This document shows positions 16,275 through 24,092 of a stretch of 37,081 bases of DNA, in pieces. Every line of letters begins with the position of its first letter. Position 1 is the stretch's first letter. The position numbers and the translations under genes are program-made. The notes beneath the pieces are model-generated. The model did not search any database. It worked only from the letters and a program-made list of their open reading frames with translations, and was not told where the DNA came from. Origin of the DNA: Flavobacterium enshiense DK69 (GTDB lineage Bacteria; Bacteroidota; Bacteroidia; Flavobacteriales; Flavobacteriaceae); NCBI RefSeq assembly GCF_000498495.1, contig NZ_AVCS01000001.1, positions 1-37,081 on the forward strand. The letters are read 5' to 3'.

Positions 16275-16922
16275 TTATACTTCTACTCCCCAGGTAGACG
16301 GACTTTTACGCCATTCTTTTAAAGTGTCGTATTCGTCTTCTGTAATGTATTGTTTTGCAACGGCTTCTTTCAATAACATATCGTAATTACCAAGCGTGAA
16401 AAGTTCCACATTGGCTTTTTTGAAATTCTCTTCAGCAATTTCGAATCCGTATGTAAAAATAGCCACCATTCCTTTAACATTGGCGCCGGCTGCTTTCAGT
16501 GCTTCTACGGCCTGCAAGCTGCTTTTTCCGGTGCTGATCAGATCCTCAACAACCAATACGCTTTGTCCCTTCTGTAAGAAGCCTTCCACCTGATTCTCGC
16601 GTCCGTGCTTTTTAGGTTCCGGGCGAACATATACGAAAGGCAGTCCCATGATTTCTGCAACAAGCATCCCTATCCCGATAGCGCCTGTAGCTACACCGGC
16701 AATCACATCAGGTTTGCCAAATTGTTTTTCAATATTTTTGGCAAATTCCTCACGAATATAATTTCTTATAGGTGGAAATGAGAGTGTTATGCGGTTATCG
16801 CAGTAAATAGGCGATTTCCATCCAGAAGCCCATGTAAAAGGATTTTTTGGATTTAATTTAATTGCGTTTATTTGTAAAAGCAATTCGGCAGTTTTCTTAG
16901 CTGTGTCTGTGTTAAAAATCAT
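16275..16922 (-). CDS. pyrE: Orotate phosphoribosyltransferase
   Basis: The 215-residue enzyme converts orotate and PRPP to orotidine 5'-monophosphate, the fifth step of pyrimidine synthesis. The PRPP-binding motif VLVVEDLISTGKS lies at 122-134, and GVATGAIGIGMLVAE and VYVRPEPKKHGREN are the family blocks before it. The first residue is at 16922, right where a promoter box (16927-16934) ends, so the mRNA may be leaderless. pyrD, the preceding enzyme, is also in the window but about 7 kb away. The start codon is 7 bp from the divergent Nudix gene start. Confidence 0.96.
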   Translation of the reverse strand: MIFNTDTAKKTAELLLQINAIKLNPKNPFTWASGWKSPIYCDNRITLSFPPIRNYIREEFAKNIEKQFGKPDVIAGVATGAIGIGMLVAEIMGLPFVYVRPEPKKHGRENQVEGFLQKGQSVLVVEDLISTGKSSLQAVEALKAAGANVKGMVAIFTYGFEIAEENFKKANVELFTLGNYDMLLKEAVAKQYITEDEYDTLKEWRKSPSTWGVEV

Positions 16923-16926
16923 ACTG

Positions 16927-16934
16927 CAAATGTA
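16927..16934 (-). promoter_or_regulatory. Bacteroidota -7 box for pyrE
   Basis: The minus strand reads TACATTTG, 4 bp before the pyrE ATG and overlapping the ATG of the divergent Nudix gene (16930-16932). Transcription would start at or next to the pyrE start codon. Confidence 0.6.
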
Positions 16935-17529
16935 TAAAGTTTTTGTAAACGATAAGCCTCTTTTCTTAACAAATCAAGTTGTTAAAGAAACTGATTTTCA
17001 GCTCTTTCTGTTGGAAAGTGTTGATATTAAGCAAATTATAGTAAAAATGTTTCAGAATAAAATTAATAAAGCATTTTTATATCATCCCGATGAAAAGGAA
17101 ATTTTAACAAAGTTAAAGGAAAAAATTCCTGTAGTCAAGGCCGGAGGCGGATTTGTTTATAATAAAAATGGAGAAATTCTTTTTATTTTCAGGAATGGAA
17201 AATGGGATTTGCCCAAAGGCGGGATAGAAAAAGGTGAGTTAATTGAAGAAACAGCTATTCGCGAAGTAGAGGAGGAGACTGGAGTCACCGGATTAAAAAT
17301 TACACAAAAGCTTCAAAAAACTTATCATATCTTTAAACGTAACGGTAAATACAAACTTAAAATTACGCATTGGTTTGAGATGAAAACCGATTTTGAAGGT
17401 GAGCCTAAGGGACAGGAGGATGAAGGAATCGAAAAAGTGGTTTGGTTAAAACCGGAAGAAATTAAAGAAGCCTTGAGTAATTCTTATGAAAACATTAAAC
17501 TGCTTTTTCAGGAGGAGAATGTTATTTGA
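16930..17529 (+). CDS. Nudix hydrolase
   Basis: The 199-residue protein has an exact Nudix box at 97-119 (G-x5-E-x7-REV-x-EE-x-GV; visible as GGIEKGELIEE and REVEEETGV), which binds a divalent metal and hydrolyses nucleoside diphosphates linked to another group. An N-terminal extension of about 70 residues with no known motif precedes it. I chose ATG 16930 (MYKVFVNDKP): the longer reading would begin inside pyrE. The family cleaves dNTPs, ADP-ribose, NADH or dinucleoside polyphosphates; the specific substrate is not visible. It diverges from pyrE with a 7-bp gap. A copy of the structured repeat follows its stop by 36 bp. Confidence 0.9.
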   Translation: MYKVFVNDKPLFLTNQVVKETDFQLFLLESVDIKQIIVKMFQNKINKAFLYHPDEKEILTKLKEKIPVVKAGGGFVYNKNGEILFIFRNGKWDLPKGGIEKGELIEETAIREVEEETGVTGLKITQKLQKTYHIFKRNGKYKLKITHWFEMKTDFEGEPKGQEDEGIEKVVWLKPEEIKEALSNSYENIKLLFQEENVI

Positions 17530-17564
17530 CGAGAAAACATTCGGAAGGTTGTAAAGTTGTTTGG

Positions 17565-17680
17565 ATAGCCCTGATGGGAGTGGCATCCTTTTGTGGATCC
17601 CGTTTTTTAACGGGAGGAACAAAAGATACAACGGACAGCAGGAACAAGGATTTCAAGTATGCCCGAACGATTAAGCTTCT
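17565..17680 (+). repeat. Structured dispersed intergenic element, copy C
   Basis: It begins ATAGCCCTGATGGGAG and continues GGCATC. The hairpin has two stacked stems: CTTTTGT / ACAAAAG (17588-17594 with 17619-17625) and TCCCGTT / AACGGGA (17598-17604 with 17609-17615) around a TTTT loop, separated by a small internal loop. CAACGGACAGCAGGAA follows (17629-17644). The 3' end is more diverged than in the other copies. It lies between the Nudix stop and the terminator at 17741. A 70-codon open frame over it (17526-17738) is a shadow. Confidence 0.72.
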
Positions 17681-17737
17681 AAAACTCAAAAAAAAAACTG
17701 GGGTTTTGAAAGTCAATCAACGGGATAATAAAAGTTA

Positions 17738-17776
17738 ATAAAAAAGGCCGCTCTTCTAAAAGCGGCCTTTTTTATT
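17738..17776. terminator. Bidirectional terminator between Nudix and M14 peptidase genes
   Basis: Stem AAAAAGGCCGCT / AGCGGCCTTTTT (17741-17752 with 17761-17772), loop CTTCTAAA, with more T outside; it is symmetrical. Confidence 0.88.
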
Positions 17777-17777
17777 A

Positions 17778-19511
17778 TTAATATCGCATTACTTTATAAA
17801 TAGGGTATTGCAGATGTTCTTTTTCGTAGTATTTTGAATGTTTGTAAACCCAGTCCAATTGTGCTTCGCCGCTTTCGGCAAATTTTTTGTCTTCCTGGCG
17901 TTTCTTTTCCAATTCGGCTTTCAGTTTTGGATTTTCGTCCAGAATCTGTTTGGCTAAATCTTCGAAAACATAAGCTGAATAATATTCTTTTTGCTGTAAA
18001 ATAGTATCGAAGAAATTCCAGTTGAAGAAAGAATCAACAGCTTCCGGCTCTAATGTTTCCAATAGGTATTTTACGTTTTTCTGGCTCGTTTTCACTACAA
18101 AATCGCCTTCGCTGAATTTTACATTTTCACGTCTTGCGGTAACGGATGTGTTGTAATGGGCATAATGTCCTTCGAAGGCTTCTTTACCGGTTTTGTAATC
18201 GGCAATTTTATAGCTTTCCACATTTATAACCGTGTCTTTTTTCAATGGCTGCATGTCAATTCTGTTCTGTCGCAGCAATTCGATTACTTCCCAATGTTGT
18301 TTCGGAACAATATAAGATGTCGGAATGGTGATTTCCTTTTTAGGTTTATATACTTCGTAAAACGGGATCATTTTTTTGAAAGGTTTTGTGCGATCGTAGT
18401 ACAAACGCGGTTTTCCGGAAACTTCGCTCGGTTTGTATTTGCCTTCATAACCTAAAAACGGAATCTGTTTTACCTTTGCCGAATCAATTTCCCATTGCAC
18501 GGTGTATTTATTATTCGGGTAATAATTGCTTAAGTTATCCTGGCGCAGCTTTTTAATCTCGGCCGCATTTTTATCGGTATAATTTAAGGTTGACAACATA
18601 TATTCATAAGTTACCTTAACTCTGTCGGCATACTTTTTCAGCATATGTGTTTCCACCATAACGCCTAAAGTGTTGAACATGGATGCGTAACCTGTCGAAA
18701 ATCTTGGTGTTTCCATGTTTTTGGCAAATCCTTTTTCAGGAACATCGTTGTAGATGTTTACATAAGGAACCGGTTCGATTTTTTTGGATTTCAGATCTTT
18801 TAAGATGGAGGGCATCATCTGTTCGTTAAAAAACGTACCTAAATTACCGCCCAATTTCTGATAATGCGTGTCGATATATGTTAATGTGTACTGATAATCG
18901 GCACCATTACTCACATGGTTGTCAATAAAAACATCCGGATTAACGACATTGAAGATTACCTGAAAGCTTCTGGAGTTTCTTGTGTCGGATTTTATGAAAT
19001 CGCGGTTCAAATCAAAATTTCTGGAATTTCCCCTGAAACCATATGACTCCGGGCCGTTTTGATTGGCACGGGAAGTGGAGTTTCGGTTCATGGCACCACC
19101 GATGTTATAGACAGGAATTGCCACGACTATAGTGTTTTTTGGAGCTGCGATTTTACCTGTAGCCAAATCTTTCATGAATAGCATGGTAGCGTCGATTCCA
19201 TCAGTTTCTCCGGGATGGATTCCGTTGTTAATCAGTATTACGGCTTTGTTTTGAGTGTTGATTACTTTATAATCAAATATTTTCTCCGGATTGAAAGTAA
19301 CTATATGTAATGGTTCACCATTATCGGTACTCCCCATTGTTTTTACTGCAATCGTTTCGAAACTTTTATCCAGATTTTGATAGTAATTTATTGCTTCCCT
19401 GTAGGTAGCCGACTGGTTTCCGTTTCCTTTTTCAAAAGGTGTTTTTAAGTCGGGTTGTTGAGCAAAAAGGAATGAAGTCCCTAAAAGGAATACGCCTATG
19501 TTTTTTTTCAT
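17778..19511 (-). CDS. Secreted M14-family zinc metallopeptidase
   Basis: The 577-residue protein has a signal peptide (MKKNIGVFLLGTSFLFAQ) and an M14 carboxypeptidase-like domain at about 35-320. The zinc ligands are His99 and Glu102 in NNGIHPGETDG and His199 in FIDNHVSNG; the catalytic glutamate is probably Glu287 in GVMVETHMLK. RNFDLNRDFIK matches the usual substrate-binding Asn-Arg pair. A further ~250 residues of uncertain fold follow. Such periplasmic enzymes trim peptides or peptidoglycan fragments; the substrate is not visible. The gene is the last of ddl-coaD-M14, 5 bp after coaD, so a cell-wall connection is possible, but the pairing could be chance. Confidence 0.9.
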   Translation of the reverse strand: MKKNIGVFLLGTSFLFAQQPDLKTPFEKGNGNQSATYREAINYYQNLDKSFETIAVKTMGSTDNGEPLHIVTFNPEKIFDYKVINTQNKAVILINNGIHPGETDGIDATMLFMKDLATGKIAAPKNTIVVAIPVYNIGGAMNRNSTSRANQNGPESYGFRGNSRNFDLNRDFIKSDTRNSRSFQVIFNVVNPDVFIDNHVSNGADYQYTLTYIDTHYQKLGGNLGTFFNEQMMPSILKDLKSKKIEPVPYVNIYNDVPEKGFAKNMETPRFSTGYASMFNTLGVMVETHMLKKYADRVKVTYEYMLSTLNYTDKNAAEIKKLRQDNLSNYYPNNKYTVQWEIDSAKVKQIPFLGYEGKYKPSEVSGKPRLYYDRTKPFKKMIPFYEVYKPKKEITIPTSYIVPKQHWEVIELLRQNRIDMQPLKKDTVINVESYKIADYKTGKEAFEGHYAHYNTSVTARRENVKFSEGDFVVKTSQKNVKYLLETLEPEAVDSFFNWNFFDTILQQKEYYSAYVFEDLAKQILDENPKLKAELEKKRQEDKKFAESGEAQLDWVYKHSKYYEKEHLQYPIYKVMRY

Positions 19512-19516
19512 GGATG

Positions 19517-19972
19517 TTATTTTGTTTTGACAGATTCGGGAACTAAAATAGTGTAATCTCCTCCGTTTCGGATTACGTCGCGGACAATGCTAGAACTGAT
19601 GTGCGAAGTGTCAATCGCCGTCAATAAAAATACGGTTTCGATATCCGACAGCTGGCGGTTGGTGTGCGCGATAGCTTTTTCGAATTCGAAATCGGCTGGA
19701 TTACGAAGTCCGCGCAGGATGAATTGCGCATTTAGTTTATGGCACAAATCAATGGTCAGTCCTTCATAAGTAATCACAGAAACTTTTGGTTCGTTTTTGA
19801 AGGATTCTTCGATGAATTTTTTGCGGTCTTCTAGTGAAAACATGTATTTTTTTTCGGCATTGATACCGATGGCAATCACGATTTCGTCAAACACCGGCAG
19901 AGCTCTTTTAATAATATCGTAATGCCCCAAGGTTATCGGATCGAATGAGCCTGGAAATATTGCTTTTCTCAT
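19517..19972 (-). CDS. coaD: Phosphopantetheine adenylyltransferase
   Basis: The 151-residue enzyme makes dephospho-CoA from 4'-phosphopantetheine and ATP, the penultimate step of coenzyme A synthesis. GSFDPITLGH (8-17) holds the nucleotidyltransferase HxGH-type motif with His17; RGLRNPADFEFE (87-98) and ISSSIVRDVI (125-134) complete the signature. Length is normal. It lies 11 bp after ddl and 5 bp before the M14 peptidase, so one transcript is expected. Confidence 0.97.
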   Translation of the reverse strand: MRKAIFPGSFDPITLGHYDIIKRALPVFDEIVIAIGINAEKKYMFSLEDRKKFIEESFKNEPKVSVITYEGLTIDLCHKLNAQFILRGLRNPADFEFEKAIAHTNRQLSDIETVFLLTAIDTSHISSSIVRDVIRNGGDYTILVPESVKTK

Positions 19973-19983
19973 AGTGATTTGGA

Positions 19984-20955
19984 TTAGGCTAATGCCAATT
20001 CAATCGCATTATCGAACAATTCGGTTAATGAAATTCCGGCTTCTTTGGCTTGTTGCGGTAAAATGCTTTCGGTGGTTAATCCGGGGATCGTGTTCATCTC
20101 CAGCATGAATGGTTCGCCGTTTACGATGATGAATTCACTTCGTGAGAAACCTTTCATTTTTAAAACTTCATACGCTTTTTTGGAAACGGCTTCCACTTTC
20201 TGGCAGATGTCGTCCGAAATTCGGGCTGGTGTAATTTCCTGAGATTTACCTAAATATTTAGCTTCGTAATCGAAGAAATCATTTTCGGAAACAATTTCTG
20301 TTATTGGTAAAACCTTTGTTTCGCCTTTGTAATTGATTACACCGACAGAAACTTCGGTTCCGTCAAGGAAGCTTTCAATGATGATTTCATTATCTTCTTT
20401 ATAGGCATTTTCAATTGCCGGAAGTAATTCTTCTTTAGTTTTTACTTTGGAAATTCCGAAACTTGAGCCCGATTTGTTAGGTTTAACGAACATTGGAAGC
20501 CCAACTGTTTTGATGATTTCGTCTTCGTTAATAACATTGCCTCTATCTAAATAGTAGGAAGTAGCTGTTTTGATACCGTAAGGTTTTAAAACTGAAAGCA
20601 TGTCGCGTTTGTTGAATGTCAGCGCCGCCTGATAATAATCGCATGAAGTTTGCGGAATGCCTAATAATTCGAAGTAAGCCTGCATCAACCCGTCCTCGCC
20701 CGGCGTACCGTGTATGGCATTGAAAACCACATCGAAAGTAAGTTTGATTCCGACATAATTCACTGAAAAATCATGTCGGTTTACCGGGAATTCATTTTCA
20801 TTTTCATCCACCATCACCCATTTTTCTTTGAAAATGTGAATCCGGTAGGCATTGTATTTGGTTTTGTCCAAGAAATTATAAACGACATTTCCGCTTTTTA
20901 AAGAAATTTGATATTCGCTGGAATAGCCTCCCATGATGATGGCAACATTTTTCAT
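19984..20955 (-). CDS. ddl: D-alanine--D-alanine ligase
   Basis: The 323-residue ATP-grasp enzyme joins two D-alanines for peptidoglycan precursors. Family blocks are GGYSSEYQISLKSG near the N-terminus, AIHGTPGEDGLMQAYFELLG near 80-100, KPNKSGSSFGISKV near 159-172, and the metal-binding end EFIIVNGEPFMLEMNTIPG near 275-293. Length and order are complete. It is the first gene of the operon and diverges from a PASTA-domain gene across 189 bp, which brings two cell-wall related functions together. Its own promoter was not identified. Confidence 0.97.
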   Translation of the reverse strand: MKNVAIIMGGYSSEYQISLKSGNVVYNFLDKTKYNAYRIHIFKEKWVMVDENENEFPVNRHDFSVNYVGIKLTFDVVFNAIHGTPGEDGLMQAYFELLGIPQTSCDYYQAALTFNKRDMLSVLKPYGIKTATSYYLDRGNVINEDEIIKTVGLPMFVKPNKSGSSFGISKVKTKEELLPAIENAYKEDNEIIIESFLDGTEVSVGVINYKGETKVLPITEIVSENDFFDYEAKYLGKSQEITPARISDDICQKVEAVSKKAYEVLKMKGFSRSEFIIVNGEPFMLEMNTIPGLTTESILPQQAKEAGISLTELFDNAIELALA

Positions 20956-21121
20956 ATATGTAAAATTTATTTTTTAGAGGTCATATATAGTATCGCTTTT
21001 TTGGTGTTTGTTTGCACAAACTTTTTTAAGTAGCGATTTCATATTTTGGCCGTTATTTTATAAGTACTAGTTCTTACAAAATTATCACTATTTGTTGAAA
21101 CAAAAAATCTTTAGTATTTTA

Positions 21122-21129
21122 TATCTTTG
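21122..21129 (+). promoter_or_regulatory. Bacteroidota -7 box for the PASTA-rluA pair
   Basis: TATCTTTG, with TTTGTTG at 21091-21097 as a possible -33 element (24-bp spacing, slightly long). It lies 15 bp before ATG 21145. A TTG start at 21127 would lie inside the box and is rejected. Confidence 0.65.
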
Positions 21130-21144
21130 CCCAAAACCAAAACT

Positions 21145-21777
21145 ATGAGTTGGAAGAAATTTTTAACAAGTCCTGTATTTTTCAAAAACCTGGCATTAGC
21201 TTTAGTGATTGTAGCTATATCTGTTTTTGGAGTGATGAAATTTTTAAGCGTGGCAACCAATCACGGAGAAGAGATTCCGGTTCCCAATCTGGCAAAAATG
21301 TCACTTGAAAAAGCGGAAGAGCGTTTAAGCGACATCGATTTGGAGTTACACTTGTTAGATACAGTGGATTATAATCCGGCTTTTCCTCCTTATTCTATTG
21401 TGGAACAAGATCCGCTTCCGGCTGTAACCGTTAAGGATGGCCGTAAAGTATATGTGAAAATCAATTCGGGAGGTTATGCGAAAGTGGTATTACCGGAATT
21501 GGTGCAGAAAACATACCGTCAGGCTTTATCGACTTTACGTGCTCTAGGCCTTCAGGAAGGTGATGTGAAGTATGTTGAATATATGGCAAAAGACGTAGTT
21601 TTGGAAGTGAAACAAAACGGAAAAACGCTGAAAGCCGGTGATAAGATATTAAAGTCATCAAAAATTGATTTTGTTTTAGGTGACGGAAAAACCGGGTTCC
21701 AGGACCAGGAAATGGACAGTATTAATGCAAGTGAACAATTAGAACCAGCTCCGGCAGAAGAAGAAAATGCAGAATAA
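21145..21777 (+). CDS. Membrane-anchored PASTA-domain protein
   Basis: The 210-residue protein has a short cytoplasmic start (MSWKKFLTSPVFFKN), one transmembrane helix (about 16-36) and an extracytoplasmic part with PASTA-type repeats: IPVPNLAKMSLEKAEERLSD, then VEQDPLPAVTVKDGRKVYVKI (first repeat), then VVLPELVQKTYRQALSTLRA and KTLKAGDKILKSSKIDFVLG (second). The C-terminus is acidic. PASTA domains bind peptidoglycan muropeptides in kinases and penicillin-binding proteins of Gram-positives; here no kinase or transpeptidase domain is attached. It overlaps the next gene by 11 bp and diverges from ddl. I infer a cell-wall sensing or scaffolding role; there is no proof. Confidence 0.87.
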   Translation: MSWKKFLTSPVFFKNLALALVIVAISVFGVMKFLSVATNHGEEIPVPNLAKMSLEKAEERLSDIDLELHLLDTVDYNPAFPPYSIVEQDPLPAVTVKDGRKVYVKINSGGYAKVVLPELVQKTYRQALSTLRALGLQEGDVKYVEYMAKDVVLEVKQNGKTLKAGDKILKSSKIDFVLGDGKTGFQDQEMDSINASEQLEPAPAEEENAE

Positions 21778-22813
21778 TCATATTACAGATCAGGAAGAAT
21801 TAGACGAAGAGTTATACGAACATTATCGTTTTGAAGCTGGAAAAGGTCAGGCGCCGTTGCGCGTGGACAAATTTTTAATGAATTTGATTGAAAATGCTAC
21901 GCGTAATAAAATCCAGCAGGCTGCAGCCAACGGGAATATTTTCGTAAACAACATCCCGGTCAAATCCAATTATAAGGTAAAGGCAAACGATGTGGTGCGT
22001 GTTCTATTGGAGCATCCACCGTTTGAAAATATTATCATCCCTGAGAACATTCCGTTGGATATCGTTTATGAAGACGACCAACTATTGGTAATCAACAAGC
22101 CGGCCGGTTTGGTGGTGCATCCCGGACATGGAAATTATACAGGAACCTTGGTCAATGCATTGGCCTATCATTTTGAGAACCTGCCGATGAACAGCAGTGA
22201 ACGCCCCGGATTGGTTCATCGAATAGATAAAGATACCTCAGGTTTGTTGGTAGTTGCCAAAACCGATAATGCCATGGCACTTTTAGCCAAGCAGTTTGAA
22301 GAGAAAACCTCCGAAAGAGAATACATCGCAATGGTTTGGGGGAATGTTGTTCAAGATGAGGGAACTGTAACCGGATATGTAGGTCGTCATATGAAAGACC
22401 GCATGCAAATGGCTTGTTATGACAACGAAGAATATGGAAAATGGGCGGTAACTCATTATAAAGTTATTGAGCGTTTTGGATATGTAACTTTAGTTTCGTG
22501 TAGATTGGAAACCGGTCGTACACATCAAATCCGCGTACACATGAAGCACATCGGGCATACATTATTCAACGATGAGCGTTATGGAGGTCACCTGATTTTA
22601 AAAGGAACTACCTTTACCAAATACAAGCAATTTATCGACAACTGCTTTAAGACATTGCCAAGACAGGCGCTGCACGCGAAAACGTTAGGTTTTGAGCATC
22701 CGACTACAAAGGAATTTATTCGTTTTGATACCGAAATGCCTCAGGATATGAAGGAATGTATTGAAAAATGGCGCGTCTATTCTAAATCGCACTCGGTTGA
22801 AGATGAAAATTAA
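21767..22813 (+). CDS. RluA-family 23S rRNA pseudouridine synthase (RluD-like)
   Basis: The 348-residue enzyme has an N-terminal S4 RNA-binding domain (about 25-80, APLRVDKFLMNLIENATRNK) and a catalytic RluA domain. The signature GLVHRIDKDTSGLLVVAKT includes the catalytic Asp154 (HRID). GRTHQIRVHMKHIGHTLFND is the second family block. It isomerises uridines in large-subunit rRNA; by architecture RluD (helix 69) is most likely, but RluC or a tRNA enzyme cannot be excluded. The start overlaps the PASTA gene by 11 bp, suggesting translational coupling. Confidence 0.93.
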   Translation: MQNNHITDQEELDEELYEHYRFEAGKGQAPLRVDKFLMNLIENATRNKIQQAAANGNIFVNNIPVKSNYKVKANDVVRVLLEHPPFENIIIPENIPLDIVYEDDQLLVINKPAGLVVHPGHGNYTGTLVNALAYHFENLPMNSSERPGLVHRIDKDTSGLLVVAKTDNAMALLAKQFEEKTSEREYIAMVWGNVVQDEGTVTGYVGRHMKDRMQMACYDNEEYGKWAVTHYKVIERFGYVTLVSCRLETGRTHQIRVHMKHIGHTLFNDERYGGHLILKGTTFTKYKQFIDNCFKTLPRQALHAKTLGFEHPTTKEFIRFDTEMPQDMKECIEKWRVYSKSHSVEDEN

Positions 22814-22815
22814 AT

Positions 22816-22848
22816 AATAAAAGCCTCCCTATTTTGGAGGCTTTTTTA
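22816..22848. terminator. Bidirectional terminator
   Basis: Stem AAAAGCCTCC / GGAGGCTTTT (22819-22828 with 22836-22845), loop CTATTTT, lies between convergent genes that end 39 bp apart. Confidence 0.85.
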
Positions 22849-22851
22849 GTA

Positions 22852-23499
22852 TTATTCCAAAACGATATCGCGTTTGCCAACCCAAATACCGTCGACTTTT
22901 TTTACTTCGACAACGCCTGGACCTCCTTTTTCCCTATCATAGGAAGCAGCTGGTTTATTCAGTAGCGGATCATCTTTAAATAAAAAATCATTGATGTACA
23001 TTGGTTTGCCCTTATCCGGTACTTTAACCGCCGAGTGAATGTGTTGCGGATTATTACTGCTAGGGTAGGATGCAGGACGAATCGTTTCAATTTTGTACTT
23101 CCCGTCTTTATCTGTTTTGCACCAGCCGTGATGAGAACCATGCCATTTCTGAACCCCTTTTTCGTCTCCTTTTTTAGAATACAGGCCTTTGGAATCTGTG
23201 TGGTAGGCATACAGGATTACATTGGCATAGGGAGATTTGTCTTTTTTGTAAACAGTTCCGCTGATGACCAATTTCTCGCCGTCTTTTTTTTCATCCGGAA
23301 TGATCATGGTTGATGTTAATTGTTTCGGCATATTCACAAAATAACATTCGATAGGAGCATCCGGACTGTCGCAACTGTCTTTTTCAGTGGTGCTGGTTAC
23401 AGAAGATTGTGCCAATTCTTTGGAATTGTCTTTTTGCTTACAAAAAGACATCAGCAATGCGATGCAAATAAGTCCTGCTAATCTGATAGAATGTTTCAT
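22852..23499 (-). CDS. Exported intradiol ring-cleavage dioxygenase-like protein
   Basis: The 215-residue protein has an N-terminal export signal with a cysteine at 20 (ALLMSFCKQ); the residue before the cysteine is Phe, which is unusual for a lipobox, so lipidation is uncertain. The domain is like the intradiol dioxygenases: LVISGTVYKKDKSPYANVIL, YAYHTDSKGLYS, HHGWCKTDKDGKYKIETIRP and then SYPSSNNPQHIHSAV, where the second Tyr and two His look like the family's iron ligands; a Tyr in YAYHT may be the fourth. The family opens catechol-type rings using Fe(III). No aromatic degradation genes are nearby, so substrate is unknown; exported members may act on plant or host phenolics. Confidence 0.8.
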   Translation of the reverse strand: MKHSIRLAGLICIALLMSFCKQKDNSKELAQSSVTSTTEKDSCDSPDAPIECYFVNMPKQLTSTMIIPDEKKDGEKLVISGTVYKKDKSPYANVILYAYHTDSKGLYSKKGDEKGVQKWHGSHHGWCKTDKDGKYKIETIRPASYPSSNNPQHIHSAVKVPDKGKPMYINDFLFKDDPLLNKPAASYDREKGGPGVVEVKKVDGIWVGKRDIVLE

Positions 23500-23603
23500 A
23501 ACATAAGCTTTTGATAATCAATTTATATTCTGGATTCACAGTTGACTTGTGTTTTTGTAACTTAGAGAAAGGTGACAATGATATATAAGTTCCCGGTGAT
23601 TTT

Positions 23604-23900
23604 TTATGAAATCTGTTTCAGGATTTCACGTTCCGAATGTCTTACCAGCGGTTTGAATTTTTCATACCATTCTTTCCAGGCTTCGGCACTCATTTCTCGG
23701 TTTAAATCCGCTTCAAAATCGGCTAAGGTTTTATAAGGCGATTCGAATATGAAACGATAGCTTTCTCCGGTGAAGTCGGTTAGGATTCTTCCGCCTTCAG
23801 GCATTTTCATTAAGCCAAGACTGTTGGCTTGTTCAAACATCGCTTTGGCTTCTTTAAATCGGCCAAATTGTAAATAGAATATTTCTCTGACTACATACAT
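23604..23900 (-). CDS. Small dimeric alpha/beta-barrel-like protein, function unknown
   Basis: The 98-residue protein starts MYVVREIFYLQFGRFKEAKA, a strand followed by a helix, then RILTDFTGESYRFIFESPYK and a helix ending WYEKFKPLVRHSEREILKQI. The pattern of two beta-alpha-beta halves suggests the ferredoxin-like dimeric alpha/beta-barrel (NIPSNAP/ABM-type) group. No catalytic residue can be named, and there is no signal peptide. It stands alone between the dioxygenase and the divergent pyrD, with no obvious operon partner; 104 bp separate it from the dioxygenase gene. Confidence 0.7.
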   Translation of the reverse strand: MYVVREIFYLQFGRFKEAKAMFEQANSLGLMKMPEGGRILTDFTGESYRFIFESPYKTLADFEADLNREMSAEAWKEWYEKFKPLVRHSEREILKQIS

Positions 23901-24064
23901 AATGTAAAAAAATTAAATTAAACAAAAAATGACTGCTAAAGTTACGAATTAATAAAATTGTAAGATATTGATTTGTAATATTTTAAAATTAATTTTTCTG
24001 ATTTTGAATGAAACGGATGAAAAACATTCTGTGAGATAATTTCCGAATTCTGAATTCAAATTTC

Positions 24065-24072
24065 TATTTTTG
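24065..24072 (+). promoter_or_regulatory. Bacteroidota -7 box for pyrD
   Basis: TATTTTTG, 20 bp before the pyrD ATG, predicts a leader of ~15 nt. No clear -33 TTTG. Confidence 0.55.
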
Positions 24073-24092
24073 CTCAACAACACAATTATACC

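Noticed and set aside
21008..21021. Short inverted repeat GTTTG/CAAAC between ddl and the PASTA gene, as an operator
   Set aside because: Only 5 bp per arm in AT-rich sequence; expected by chance and not repeated elsewhere in the region.
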